This document shows, one piece after another, positions 40,165 to 50,569 of a stretch of DNA of 64,000 bases (positions are counted from its first letter, which is position 1; each line of letters starts with the position of its first letter). Source of the stretch: Corylus avellana (Eukaryota > Streptophyta > Magnoliopsida > Fagales > Betulaceae); NCBI RefSeq assembly GCF_901000735.1, contig NC_081546.1, positions 28,539,900-28,603,899 on the forward strand, read 5' to 3'. The notes beneath the pieces were generated by a model. The model was not told the origin of the DNA, did not search any database, and saw only the letters and a program-made list of their open reading frames with translations. The position numbers and the translations under genes were made by a program.

Positions 40165-41190
40165 TCAAAGAACTGCAAGCATCTAATTTTTGGAGAAAAT
40201 AAAAATATATATTAACAAGTATGTCATCAATAAACAACCTCAAAGTTGGTAGAGATAAAACCTAATCAATTGCATGGAAGTGTAGACACAAAACCAGTGA
40301 AACCATACCAAAAAGAGCAAACTACACCTCAAACCCTGATAACAATTTCAAACTAAAGACACACCCCTCTGCCTTTGTATGCATTTTATAATACACAATA
40401 AGGCTGTACTTTGGAAGTACTTTTCCCACTCTTTGATAAGAAATTGACATTCTTATCGCCCAGAAAATGACCAAAAGTAATTCCAATCCTAACCAAACAG
40501 AACCAAGAGCATTTCAATTCAGCGATAATCTTCAGTACTGCTCTTACTGTACGACTATCTCCAGAATATTGAAATCAATGCAATAAACAAAGTAAAGTCC
40601 AATTTGTCTGTAACAACAAGGCATACATTTTCACTTATCTTTCTCGACTTTAGAAAACAGGCATAGAACCTATTTGGTTACTGAAAACAAAAATTAAGAA
40701 ACTACCAGAAAATGAAATCCTAACAATGAGTTACATGGACCAATTGGCCTAGAACAGTTTTACTCAGGACCCAGATAACGATAAGCTCAGAGGTTCAAAA
40801 AGATGATATCTTTTTTTTTTCGATTCTTCTATTTTCCTACGAGGATTCTCGGTCCCCAAACACAACATTCAACCATCGAAACCATAACAAAAAAGGAGCC
40901 AAATACAGTATAATGAATGAACAATAACAATTGATGAGGGAAATGGGCATTGGCTGACCTTGAAGACGGTGGTGAGTAGATCTGCACTGCACTGATCCCT
41001 GCTCGCGGAGGAGAGAGGGGTTGATAGAGAAATTCGTTTTATTGGTTAAGAATGAACGTATATTAAACCCCTAAAACCCTAGCTGATTTTATTTTACCAA
41101 ACTAACCTTCTCTTTTTTCTTTTTGAGTTTTTGGTGTGTGTAAATCGATATTTAGTGCAGAAATTGGATGGTATAAAATTAACATATGGG
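40165..41190 (-). repeat. Duplicate of the eS12 promoter, leader exon and leader-intron part
   Basis: It matches 33960-35000 along its length in the same orientation. Shared marks: GTCATCAATAAA..., GGCTGTACTTTGGAAGTACT (one base differs), the leader exon end with donor CTTCAAG/GTCAGC (donor at 40958), and the telo-box pair CCCTAAAACCCTAGCTGA at about 41068. The eS12 coding exons are absent. The copy ends about 200 bp before the p32 ATG. At its boundary there is a good minus-strand splice acceptor, GATGCTTGCAG, with the exon starting at 40172. Divergence is clear, so it is not recent. Confidence 0.9.
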
Positions 41191-42000
41191 TTTTTTTTTT
41201 TTTTTATGTAAAAAGAAAAAATTGAAAGTATTTTAAACAAGGGAGGGATCGATAAAGTTTTCCTCCAAACTAAGTTGAATGAATTTCATCTAATTTATAT
41301 TCATTTTATATATTTCTTTAGCGTCATGAAGCATTGTCATATATAACTCCCTTCATTTTATAACATTATGACTCCACTTTTATCAATTCATGTCTGCAAT
41401 AATATTATGTTTCGTTTATTATTATTATTATTTTTTTAAGGAAATTTTTTAAAAAAGTGTCATTCAATATTTTTGAGTTTATTAAAAATTAATGTTTGAA
41501 TTCCTAAATTAGTGGAATGATAATAAATAAATGTTAAAATATTAAAGAAATGACATAAATTTCCTCCAAATTAGTATAGATAAAATCAAGAAATATCCTC
41601 CAACCCATTTACAATAGTGTCAATTGTCATTAAAGAAATATGTGAGATATAACACTTGGCACTTATTAGATTAGGTTTGAGGAATTTTTTTCAAATTAAT
41701 TTAAAGAAAATTTATGTCGTTTTCAAAGTATTAAAAATTTGAGCTTGAATCCTAAATGTAACAAGTTTAAGTACAAAATATGGAAGAGAATATACCCATT
41801 ATCTGGTATTTCTTTTAAAAGAAACCATTTGATTCTTGAAAGACAAAGAAAAAAAAAATTCATATGTATTTAGTTTATGAGAGAATATAAATTCTAATAA
41901 TTTTGATGTTACAATGAATGACAAATCAAACCAGAGAGTTTTTATTCAATAAGTGTCCAAACATGTTTCAAACATTAGGTTGACTATCATATCAATTTGA
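41191..42000. other. Intergenic DNA between divergent p32 and RTF2
   Basis: AT-rich, with T runs; nothing recognised before the MITE at 42001. Confidence 0.6.
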
Positions 42001-42167
42001 GTAATGCTAAAGATCATCCTTTTATTCTCTTGTTATTCTCTTAAAATTGATGTGGCTTTCAAAATTACCATTAGATTAAAATTCAAGTATGATTCATCTA
42101 AAATTTAATGGTGATTTTAAAAGCCACATCAACTTTAGGAGGATAAAAAGATGATCCTTAGTATTAC
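42001..42167. mobile_element. Palindromic MITE (family member 2)
   Basis: Left end GTAATGCTAAAGATCATCC; right end reverse-complemented GTAATACTAAGGATCATC. The arms (TTGATGTGGCTTTCAAAAT against ATTTTAAAAGCCACATCAA) pair around a short centre. It is closely similar to the element at 10070-10229 and about the same size (167 bp). It lies about 340 bp upstream of the RTF2 start codon. Confidence 0.8.
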
Positions 42168-42505
42168 TCTATTAATTTATATATATTTTATATATAAGAA
42201 TAGATGATTAGTGATTTTTTTTAACCATTTAAGCAATTAGCGATTATAAACGGTTAATAGCCGCCTTACCATAGCCCTTATATTTGGTCAGATAAATCTT
42301 ATACAAATTATTAAATTAGGACAGCAAATTAATAGGATAAATACTTAATATATATATATATAGAGAGAGAGAGAGATAAATAGGATACGGATCATTCCTC
42401 CAGTTGTTCTCAAAGTCGGTGTGTGACCCACTGAAGCCCATAACATCCCCTAAATTTGCATTCTCCGATAATTCCCAAATCATCATCAACCAAAACCTAA
42501 AAACA

Positions 42506-43612
42506 ATGGATCTCCAAATCTTCGTCCAATACCCCGACCCCCAAATCCCCACCCAAACCCTAACCCTAACCCCAGCCCAAATCCTAACCCAAACCCTCCG
42601 CCACCTGAAGCTCTCCCTCCTCCCCAAACCGTCCACCCAATCCCTCTTCTTCTTCACCCTCAATGGCAAGCCACTCCCGGACTCCACCCCGCTCCGAAAT
42701 CCCCAAATTGCCCCGCTTTCCACCCTGGTATTACGCCCACGGATCTCCGGAGGTGGCGGCGACGGCGGCGCCACGGGCGCCGAGTCCCGCGACTGCTATC
42801 TACACATGTACTCCGAGCGGAAGCCCGACAAGGTCGACCCCAACGAGCAGAGGCTCTCCAAGTGGTCCAATTGCGCGCTCTCCAACGAACCCTTGAAAGA
42901 GCCCTGCGTGATTGATCGGCTCGGTAGCGTTTTCAACAAGGAAGCGCTTGTGGAGGCTCTACTGGGCAAGAAATTGCCCAAGGAATTTGGGCATATCAAG
43001 GGATTGAAGGACATGATAAACGTCAGGTTTTCGATGGCTCCCGGGGCGGTGGAACCGGGTGAAAATGCGCAGTTGCAGTGCCCGATCACGGGGTTGGAGT
43101 TCAATGGGAAGTATAGGTTTTTGGCTCTGAGGAATTGTGGCCATGTGTTGAGTGCAAAGGCTTTGAAGATGGTGAAATCCTCGGCGTGCTTGGTGTGTCA
43201 TGAGGAGTTTAAGGAATCGGACAAGATCGTGATCAATGGGAGCGAGGAGGAGGTGGCTGAGCTGAGGGAGCAAATGGAGGAGGAGAAGGCGAAGACGAGG
43301 GAGAAAAAGGTGAAGAGAGTGAAGAATGGGGAGGTGGGTGACGGATTGGAGGTGTCAAGGCTGAGCGGTGCGAAGCATAGGATCGATGGGAAGGCGTGCG
43401 CAAAGAAGGTAGTTTCAGGTAAAGTGGATGGAAATGGGAAGATTGCGAATGGTGGGGCGGGTGGGAATGGCATGGTGAAGCGGTTTAAGGCAGGGGATAT
43501 GGTCCCGGCCAATGCTAACAAGGAAGTATATGCTTCGATATTTACATCCTCGAAGAAGTCAAATTTTAAGGAGACGTATTCATGTAGGTCTTTACCACTT
43601 GGTAGGAACTGA
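42506..43612 (+). CDS. RTF2: Replication termination factor 2 (RTF2) homologue, single exon
   Basis: RTF2-family protein, tied to replication-fork stalling in fission yeast and to pre-mRNA splicing in Arabidopsis. 368 aa. The start at 42506 (MDLQIFVQYPDPQIP) opens a ubiquitin-like domain (about 1-80), as in plant RTF2; an in-frame ATG 34 codons upstream (42404) would put an unrelated leader before it. The C2HC2/RING-like region follows: KWSNCALSNEPLKEPCVIDR (119-138), then LQCPITGLEFNGKYRFLALR (190-209), Cys211 and His213 in NCGHVLS, Cys228 and Cys231 in SACLVCHEEF. The C-terminus is a charged coiled tract (248-275) and Gly-rich tail, ending SIFTSSKKSNFKETYSCRSL. Codons 16-31 are written in telomere-like CCCTAA repeats. 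Confidence 0.94.
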   Translation: MDLQIFVQYPDPQIPTQTLTLTPAQILTQTLRHLKLSLLPKPSTQSLFFFTLNGKPLPDSTPLRNPQIAPLSTLVLRPRISGGGGDGGATGAESRDCYLHMYSERKPDKVDPNEQRLSKWSNCALSNEPLKEPCVIDRLGSVFNKEALVEALLGKKLPKEFGHIKGLKDMINVRFSMAPGAVEPGENAQLQCPITGLEFNGKYRFLALRNCGHVLSAKALKMVKSSACLVCHEEFKESDKIVINGSEEEVAELREQMEEEKAKTREKKVKRVKNGEVGDGLEVSRLSGAKHRIDGKACAKKVVSGKVDGNGKIANGGAGGNGMVKRFKAGDMVPANANKEVYASIFTSSKKSNFKETYSCRSLPLGRN

Positions 43613-44955
43613 TTGGTGTGGTATGAACTATGAAGTATGATATTTTCTTCTTTTTAAGGTTTCTTTGGTGTTGTCATGATTGGTTCTGTTGTAATTTGAA
43701 CTTGATCATTAACAGAAAACATGGATTTCATGAGCTTGTGTGTGTAATCCTTGTTGTCATATGTTATTGGTTTGCTGATTAAGCAGACTTATTTGATGTA
43801 CAAATTTGTTTTGATCAATTGTTGCATAATAACACCGTACAATGACCTCTGCATTAGCAGATTTCTTCTTCTGCTTTCTTGAGTGATTAGTAAGAGCTCT
43901 GGTTTTGATTTAATAGAAGATTGGGTTGACCTACACAGTTGACAAAGTAAGGGGTATATGATTGACATCGAAACTTATATATATTTGTGCTTGTTGCACA
44001 CTAGCATAAGAGATGCGCATGTATATGGTATTAGAATTGATTATAGGAGTAATATTTTTATACATTAGTATTAATGGTTGTTGTACCAATATTTTTGAAT
44101 TGATTGTTAAATTAGCTGCATTCTAACGGGTCATCGTACATGTACTTCGATAGAAGAATTGGTTGTTCTTTTCTCATTTTTGTACATGAGGAGGATGGGA
44201 GTAAATCGTAGTGGCAAGTCTTGGATCCTGTGGAGTCCATATTTTAGCGTGAAATTTAGCTGGTGTTGTTTGAGGTACTCCTACACTGGCCTTTGGGGGA
44301 TTGTATGCATTCTCTTTGCACATTGATTTGGACCAATTTGTCATATAGGCTAGTTGTTTACTTTTTGGTGACTATCAAGGTTGCCTGAAATTGCACTTTC
44401 TTTCTCAGCGATGAGTTGCCCAGTAAATGACTTTCTGTGGATATTATCACTGAAATTTAGTCAACGATTTTCAGGGCAATTGTCCTTGTGCTGAAATTAA
44501 TGAGAATTTAGATGTGATGTGAATTATATATTTGATACAAAAGACATGCTACAGGGCAAGAACTTTTTCATAAAAGCTGATGCAAAAGGATAGGGATATC
44601 AGAATAAAGGTTGATGATGATTTTCTTTTCAAATTAATTTTTTTTCTTCTTTTAATGGATTGATTAGGCTGTTGCCTGGACCATTATATGGGCTTTATTT
44701 AAGGAAGACATAACTTCTAATGTGGTTCAGTAATATATTTTAGTGGTGAAAGTGCCCGAGGTTTAATTTAGGTCATCATCTTGGGGATGGCCAAGAATGG
44801 TTGAAAGGAAAACAAGTTGATGGGTATGGTTCGTAGCAGGTTGGGATGGCTTTGTCTAAAGCAAGTAAAAAGTTGATGGGTATGGGTGGTAGCTGGTTGG
44901 GATGGCTTTGTCTAAAGCAAGTAAAAAGGTACACGACTCATGGTTTTTGATGAAT
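43613..44955. other. RTF2 3' flank and intergenic DNA
   Basis: Probable 3'UTR in the first few hundred bases, then ordinary AT-rich DNA and a 56-bp tandem repeat at 44815-44927. No further gene seen. Confidence 0.6.
44815..44927. repeat. 56-bp tandem duplication
   Basis: Two copies begin AGTTGATGGGTATGG at 44815 and 44871 and end GTCTAAAGCAAGTAAAAAG. They differ at few positions. The second copy's A-run supplies the T-tract that could end the tRNA transcript on the minus strand. Confidence 0.9.
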
Positions 44956-45029
44956 TGCTTTCATTGAGAGTCGAACTCAAGACCTCCCGCTTACTAAACG
45001 GGTGCTCTAACCAACTGAGCTATGAAAGC
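44956..45029 (-). tRNA. tRNA-Thr (anticodon AGU)
   Basis: A complete 74-nt cloverleaf with no intron. Acceptor GCTTTCA pairs with TGAAAGC; discriminator is A. D-arm GCTC...GAGC with AGTTGGTTA loop. Anticodon arm CCCGT-TTAGTAA-GCGGG reads AGT (Thr, codon ACU). T-arm TTGAG-TTCGACT-CTCAA contains the B box. CCA is not encoded, as expected for a nuclear gene. A T5 Pol III terminator lies about 28 nt downstream (complement of 44923-44927). Confidence 0.97.
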
Positions 45030-46735
45030 GCTGCTTGAACAAGATTCTGATATAATGAATTTATCGGAAGAACATGTCTTGATGGATATGGTTTAAAAGA
45101 AGGGCCCACTGGGCCAGGATGTTGATAAGAGCAGAAACAAGTGGAGGACAAACTTTTTGACGAAATTACATCTTCCTTCAATGAATTGCGGTTGGTCAAA
45201 TTGAAATGTAAAACCAGGATTTTTAAGTGTTACTTTATAGATTTCATATAGAATTGGACAACTCTAATTCTAATTAAAATTGGACTCAAGCCGGAGATTA
45301 ATTTTTACATTTATTACTACATAAAATATCTAAGAGAAACATATTAAAAAAAAAAAAAAGTGTCAAAGGTAATTCATATGGTTGTTGAGTTAGGTTAGCA
45401 TGGAACCCCAAAATTTTCAAACTACACTATAAAGTTTAAATGGTCAATGCCCAACGGATCAAGATTTATGTTATTACGATGTTCGAATAATACATACACT
45501 TAAGTAACCTAAAAAATGAGGCTACCACGTTCACATTTTTTCAAACAATCTAAAATGCAAAATTCACTTTTCCAAAACGCATGAATTTTTGTATTATTCG
45601 CACAGTCTAATAAGAGAGAATTCATGCCCACCTTGAGTGTTATATATACTCCCAAGTCTCTACTCCCTAACGTGATAGAAAAAATTACTGTGTCAAAATT
45701 CTCCTGTACCATAACATATATGCTCAACTTATACTATTTTATTTATTGTTGTAAGACTTATGGCCAAAAAAAAAAAAAAAAAACAAATCCTTGTCTGAAT
45801 ATTATTCCAGATTGATCTTCTTGGAAAGTTCATTATAGTTTCAATTGGTCAAAAGGAAAGTATCCTTATTTCTTTTCTTCCTTCTATCATTATTATTTTT
45901 TTGTTAGTTCCTAATATTTTCTTATTGGTAACATCAACTGCTAGTCAATTCTTCTTCTTCTTCTTTCCATTTTTACTGTTTATATGTTTTTTGGTGCATT
46001 ATTTGCTCAGTAAAAAAAAAAAAAGTACAATAAAAATGAGAAAAAGGGAAAAAGAAGAAGAAAAAAAGAAAACCTGGGTAGAAAAGAAATAAAGGAAAGA
46101 AAATGGGGCCATATAAGCACCACACACCAGAAGCCAGCTCTCTTCCTCTCAAATCTCTCTCGCTGACCTGTAGCCCATCTTCTTGTTACGGTGAATAAAG
46201 CGAAGGCAGAAGGAGGCTGAGGCTTTTATACACAGCTTTCTTCCAAGCCCTTCCTCTGCCATTTGCTCATTTCTATATTTCCTTTTTCTTTTTCTTTTTT
46301 TTAATATATAATTAAAAAAACAAAAAAAAAAGTTTCTTTTTGGTTCTCTCTGCAAAACCCATCTCTTTCCTAGAAAAAACCTCGTTTGATAAAACTCAGG
46401 AGACGCTATAAAATCCCACAATTTGCCCAGGAAATCCCCATTCCCTGCGACCCAGTTATCCCAAGACCCTCATTTCCCGAACTCCAAGGGAGCTTTTCGG
46501 ATTGTAAGTATTGGAGGTAAGATTTCATGGTTCCTATTCTCCTTTCTTGGTTTGTCTTTATCTTCCGTTTCTGGTATTGAATGCGTGGAGTGCTTGGAAT
46601 TTTAAGATATGGTAAGAGTTTCTATTGTTTTGATTTGGGATTCGTTTTCTTGGGCCATATGTGCAGATTTAGGGTTTTTGGTTTTTGTTGGGTCTTTGTT
46701 GTTTCTTCCAAATATCGTTGCATACGCGAAAGAAA
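45030..46735. other. Intergenic DNA and CAF1 5' region
   Basis: Nothing recognised to about 46090. Pyrimidine-rich sequence at about 46130-46400 is a likely promoter/leader. A possible 5'UTR intron runs from GGAG/GTAAGA (donor at 46516) to ATATGTGCAG (about 46666); this is inferred from splice signals only. Confidence 0.5.
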
Positions 46736-47560
46736 ATGTCGATTTTGCCGAAAAGCGATTCGATTCACATCCGGGAAGTTTGGAACGATAATCTTGATGA
46801 TGAATTTGCTCTGATTCGGGGCATTGTAGACGATTACCCATACATTGCAATGGATACCGAGTTTCCGGGAATCGTTCTCCGTCCGGTTGGGAATTTCAAG
46901 AGCAGCTTTGACTACAATTACCAGAACCTCAAGGCTAATGTGGATCTCTTGAAGCTAATTCAGCTGGGTCTTACGCTTTCTGATGAGAAAGGGAATCTCC
47001 CCACCTGTGGGACTGATAAATATTGTGTTTGGCAATTCAATTTCCGGGAGTTTAATCCCAACGAGGATGTGTATGCGAATGACTCCATTGAGCTGCTATC
47101 CCAGAGCGGCATTGATTTCCAGATGAACAATGAGAAGGGCGTCGATGCTCGCCGGTTTAGCGAGCTGCTGATGTCGTCGGGGATTGTGTTGAATGATAAT
47201 GTCCATTGGGTTACCTTCCATAGCGGGTATGATTTCGGGTATTTGCTCAAGCTCCTCACCTGCCAGAATCTCCCCGATTCGCAGGCGGGGTTCTTCGATC
47301 TGATCAAGGTTTACTTCCCCACGCTGTATGATATCAAGCATCTGATGAGGTTCTGCAACAGCCTCCATGGCGGGCTGAACAAGCTTGCCGAGCTCTTGGA
47401 TGTCGAGAGAATTGGTAGCTGTCACCAAGCAGGTTCGGATAGTCTGCTTACTTGCTCTGCATTCATGAAAATGAAAAAGAATTTCTTTCATGGCTCGCCT
47501 GAGAAATATGCTGGTGTTTTGTATGGTCTTGGCTTTGAAAACGGACAGAGTGCTCATTGA
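46736..47560 (+). CDS. CAF1: CCR4-associated factor 1 (CAF1/POP2) deadenylase, single exon
   Basis: DEDD-family 3'-5' exoribonuclease of the CCR4-NOT complex; it shortens mRNA poly(A) tails in cytoplasmic decay. 274 aa, intronless as in most plant CAF1 genes. The start at 46736 ([20 protein letters not shown]) is chosen over an in-frame ATG 17 codons upstream, which adds an unrelated leader. Catalytic residues are all present: Asp40 and Glu42 in [10 protein letters not shown], Asp166 in [12 protein letters not shown], His230 and Asp235 in [12 protein letters not shown]. Other family blocks: [43 protein letters not shown]. The short tail ends GFENGQSAH. It is convergent with TRAPPC5, 3 kb away. 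It most resembles the CAF1-6/7 subgroup of Arabidopsis. Confidence 0.97.
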   Translation: MSILPKSDSIHIREVWNDNLDDEFALIRGIVDDYPYIAMDTEFPGIVLRPVGNFKSSFDYNYQNLKANVDLLKLIQLGLTLSDEKGNLPTCGTDKYCVWQFNFREFNPNEDVYANDSIELLSQSGIDFQMNNEKGVDARRFSELLMSSGIVLNDNVHWVTFHSGYDFGYLLKLLTCQNLPDSQAGFFDLIKVYFPTLYDIKHLMRFCNSLHGGLNKLAELLDVERIGSCHQAGSDSLLTCSAFMKMKKNFFHGSPEKYAGVLYGLGFENGQSAH

Positions 47561-49859
47561 AAAGAGACAGAGAGAAAGACAAAGACAGAGAAAGGAAAAA
47601 AAATTATGAAATGATAATAAGAATGAAAGCTATTTGTGTTGTATTGTGAAATCTTGTCTGCTGCATAAATTTTCCTTTGTTGTAGTTGTTGTACATTTTT
47701 GCAGCAGTTTGTATAGTGGAAGTGTAGTGATTCTTAATGATAAAAGGAAATCTGTATCTCCGAATACTTGTAATGTATATCTTGCAAACCAGCAACATCG
47801 TTGTTAATGATTTGATTCTCAGAAAAGAAGAAATCAAAAAAGTCATGCATAATGTGTCCCTTGGTTAACAACATACAAGGAAAAGGAGCAAAAGATGCTT
47901 GAATGAATCTCTTTGAGATTTCTTGAACCCTTAAGAAAGGGTGAAAGGATGCTGCACAAAGCTGGCCACCTTGTTTCCTTCACTTGAACCCTTGCAATTC
48001 TTGTGCTGCCAGCTGCTTGATGTTTAGAGAATTGTTGCAGTGGCTCCGCATTCGGTTCTTTTTCCAGAGATTCTTTTAATATCTTTACACAGCATTGTTG
48101 GTATAACGAGAATGAATAAGTAAATATGGTTTTTTTACCTGTATTTTAGCATTGGTAAATATTGTTATGTAATTTGTCTTAGAACAAAATTTATTCCGAG
48201 CAAGGTTATTGGTTTTTGAAAAACGATTAACAGGTTTAAATATCACAATTTATGCGGAATTAACGGATATTTAAAACTAAGTAAACAATCACCAAAATAT
48301 GAACAATTACACACAAGGATTTTGGTGACGAAGAGGAAACATTTTAAAAAACGCTCTAAAAGTAAAACTTCTTCGGGACAACCAAACCCAAGAAATCACT
48401 ATCAAAAGATTATCCAGAGATTACAGACACTAGGAACACTTACAGCCGTTTGCAAGACCTTGACTCTATAAGATCGATAAACCTCCAACTCGTCTCCTTA
48501 CTCACAATCTTCTTCAACGTGATTTTCCTTTATTGGATCATTCTGATAGACTTCTCAATGAAACTCAATGAAACTAACAATAATCCTCTAAGAGGAATAA
48601 TCAGGCTCACACAGATTTTCTCTCTAAGCACAGCCTCTCATGAAACCTAGGCTAGAATTTCGTACATCTCTCTCTATAAAGATATATATATATACCCTCG
48701 ACAAAACCCGAGACTTGACACACTTCAAATCACGTTTTGGGTGTAAAACTTTCGGGGTGTCCGGATAGGTTAATAGGCTGTCCGGACAAAGCCTTGCGGA
48801 GCAAAAACTGAGTTTCTGGAACTATTGTCCGGACAGGGCATGCAAAGGTGAAAATCAGCAATCATCAACAATCTGGAAATTCCGTCGGTCCTTGATCAAT
48901 AGCTTTGATCGATAAGTGTTTGTAGTCCGATTAAGTTGAAACTTTGCAGGGACGTTTATGACACATGAATCTACATTATGAATGGTGGAGATTTGATTTT
49001 GAGCATTCTATATTAGTGTTTGAGCCTGTGGATAGTAACATTTGCATTTTGAAACTGAATTAAACCAACACAAAAACTAACATTTTTTATCGGTATTCTT
49101 AAGAAATTCTGAATAATTTTTTCTACACATTTTTTTGTGGGTTTACCTAAAAATAGTTTTTTATTTTATTTTATTTTTATTAGTTTTAACATATTCTTCA
49201 AAATGACAAATATTGCACAACTCTAACTTGGATAGCATAAAGCTAGCATCATCTTGAATTGTTGGTTCTCCAAGACATCCACAAAATTGCTCTTTAACGA
49301 TTTTATAAAATCTCTTAGGATATCTTCTAAACCTGGGAAATTAGAAAGTAGTGTAATTTATTGTTGCATTGCTTTAACCACGGCAAGATATCTGCTTGAA
49401 GTATAGCTATAAGGTAATTAAGGAAAACTCAACTATTTTACATTCGTTGTTTACAAAAGACTTGGTTGCACTCTTTTTATAGAAGAGTGAAAGACAAAAA
49501 GATAAATAATAAAGGATAAGGGAAGAGAATTTAGGAAATATAGGTGTGTTATACACAGATTGCTTGTTTCTTTAAAGCGGGAATAAGCAGCATTAAGCAA
49601 CAGAAAGTCGTCCGTGCAGCACGCATGTAACCTAAAGAGGTTTCCAGAGTTGCTTTAATGCATATGCATTCAGAATCTGGAAAACTTGCTTTTAAAAGCT
49701 TATTGGGAAATCCAACTACAGAAGACGGTATCATTCTCAAATCAATGGCTTCAAAACTCAAAAGGGAACCTGGAAGATCCAGATATTTCTGATGCCTTCC
49801 AGACAACAATGTATCAATTTTCATGAAACTTCCTTTTTAAAACCAACATCCAGTACATA
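47561..49859. other. CAF1 3' flank and repeat-like DNA
   Basis: Probable CAF1 3'UTR to about 47830. The region from about 48230 to 48950 has recurrent TGTCCGGA motifs and a TATATATATA stretch and looks like degenerate LTR-type sequence, but I found no paired ends. A 91-codon minus-strand frame at 49549-49824 has no recognised domain. Confidence 0.45.
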
Positions 49860-49974
49860 ATTTTTTGATGACGCGGAACTTCACCTAGGTAGGGCCCTTC
49901 GGACTTACTCCTAGAGAGTAAACCCTAAATACACGACCCTACCCACCAAAACCGTGTATCAAGTAATTCAGGGA
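49860..49974 (-). mobile_element. 115-bp SINE-like retroposon with 15-bp target-site duplication
   Basis: On the minus strand it begins CCTGAATTACTTGATACACG and ends GTTCCGCGTCATC followed by A residues. Flanking repeats at 49845-49859 (AACATCCAGTACATA) and 49975-49989 (AACATCCAGTATATA) match at 14 of 15 positions. The 3' end is shared with the element at 27154-27285. No clear Pol III boxes, so it may be 5'-truncated. Confidence 0.75.
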
Positions 49975-50569
49975 AACATCCAGTATATATTATATTAAGC
50001 CCTCGAAAACTAACTAGGAATTTTACTGTAAATATTTTGTCTGAAATTCACCAAAATCATACTTGATATATTAATATCACCATAGTTATTACCATAATCA
50101 ATGTGAACAGTAGAAGTGTAACTTCAAAAACAAAAGTATCATCACCCTTACCATGTGAAAGTCGCTCCTCCATTATACTATAACAAGATCCACACTTCAA
50201 TAACAAATAAAGCTGTGCTCTTTGAAATTGCAACAAGGCATACAAGAACTTTCTCTCCTTAAACACTCCTCTTAGTTCCTATGAACATTGAAATAAACAT
50301 GATTTTTTTTCCCCTTTTGTTCCTTTTCTATGTCAACTGACAATAATGATTGCTAATTCTACATCAGCATAGTTATTGTGACATGAAGTAGAGTGTACAA
50401 CAACAGAAATCAATGATAGGAATTCAAGTTGGCCCAAGTGAGAGAACTGGCAGGTGAAAATCCTATTTATTTGACAAACCAGCTAATATCTCACCATCCT
50501 TCACCATCTATTCATCATGTTCTTGCTGATCATCACAAACATTACATGTAATAAATCCTGGCACAAACA

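Noticed and set aside
42404..42505. Upstream in-frame ATG of RTF2 adding 34 residues
   Set aside because: The added residues do not resemble the ubiquitin-like domain start; MDLQIFVQYP at 42506 does.
46685..46735. Upstream in-frame ATG of CAF1 adding 17 residues
   Set aside because: CAF1 proteins begin MSxLPKSDSIxIREVW; the extra residues lie in leader sequence, possibly next to a 5'UTR intron.
48469..48486. TCGATAAACCTC, the first 12 bases of plant miR162
   Set aside because: The rest of the mature sequence does not match and I saw no hairpin partner nearby; chance or repeat sequence.
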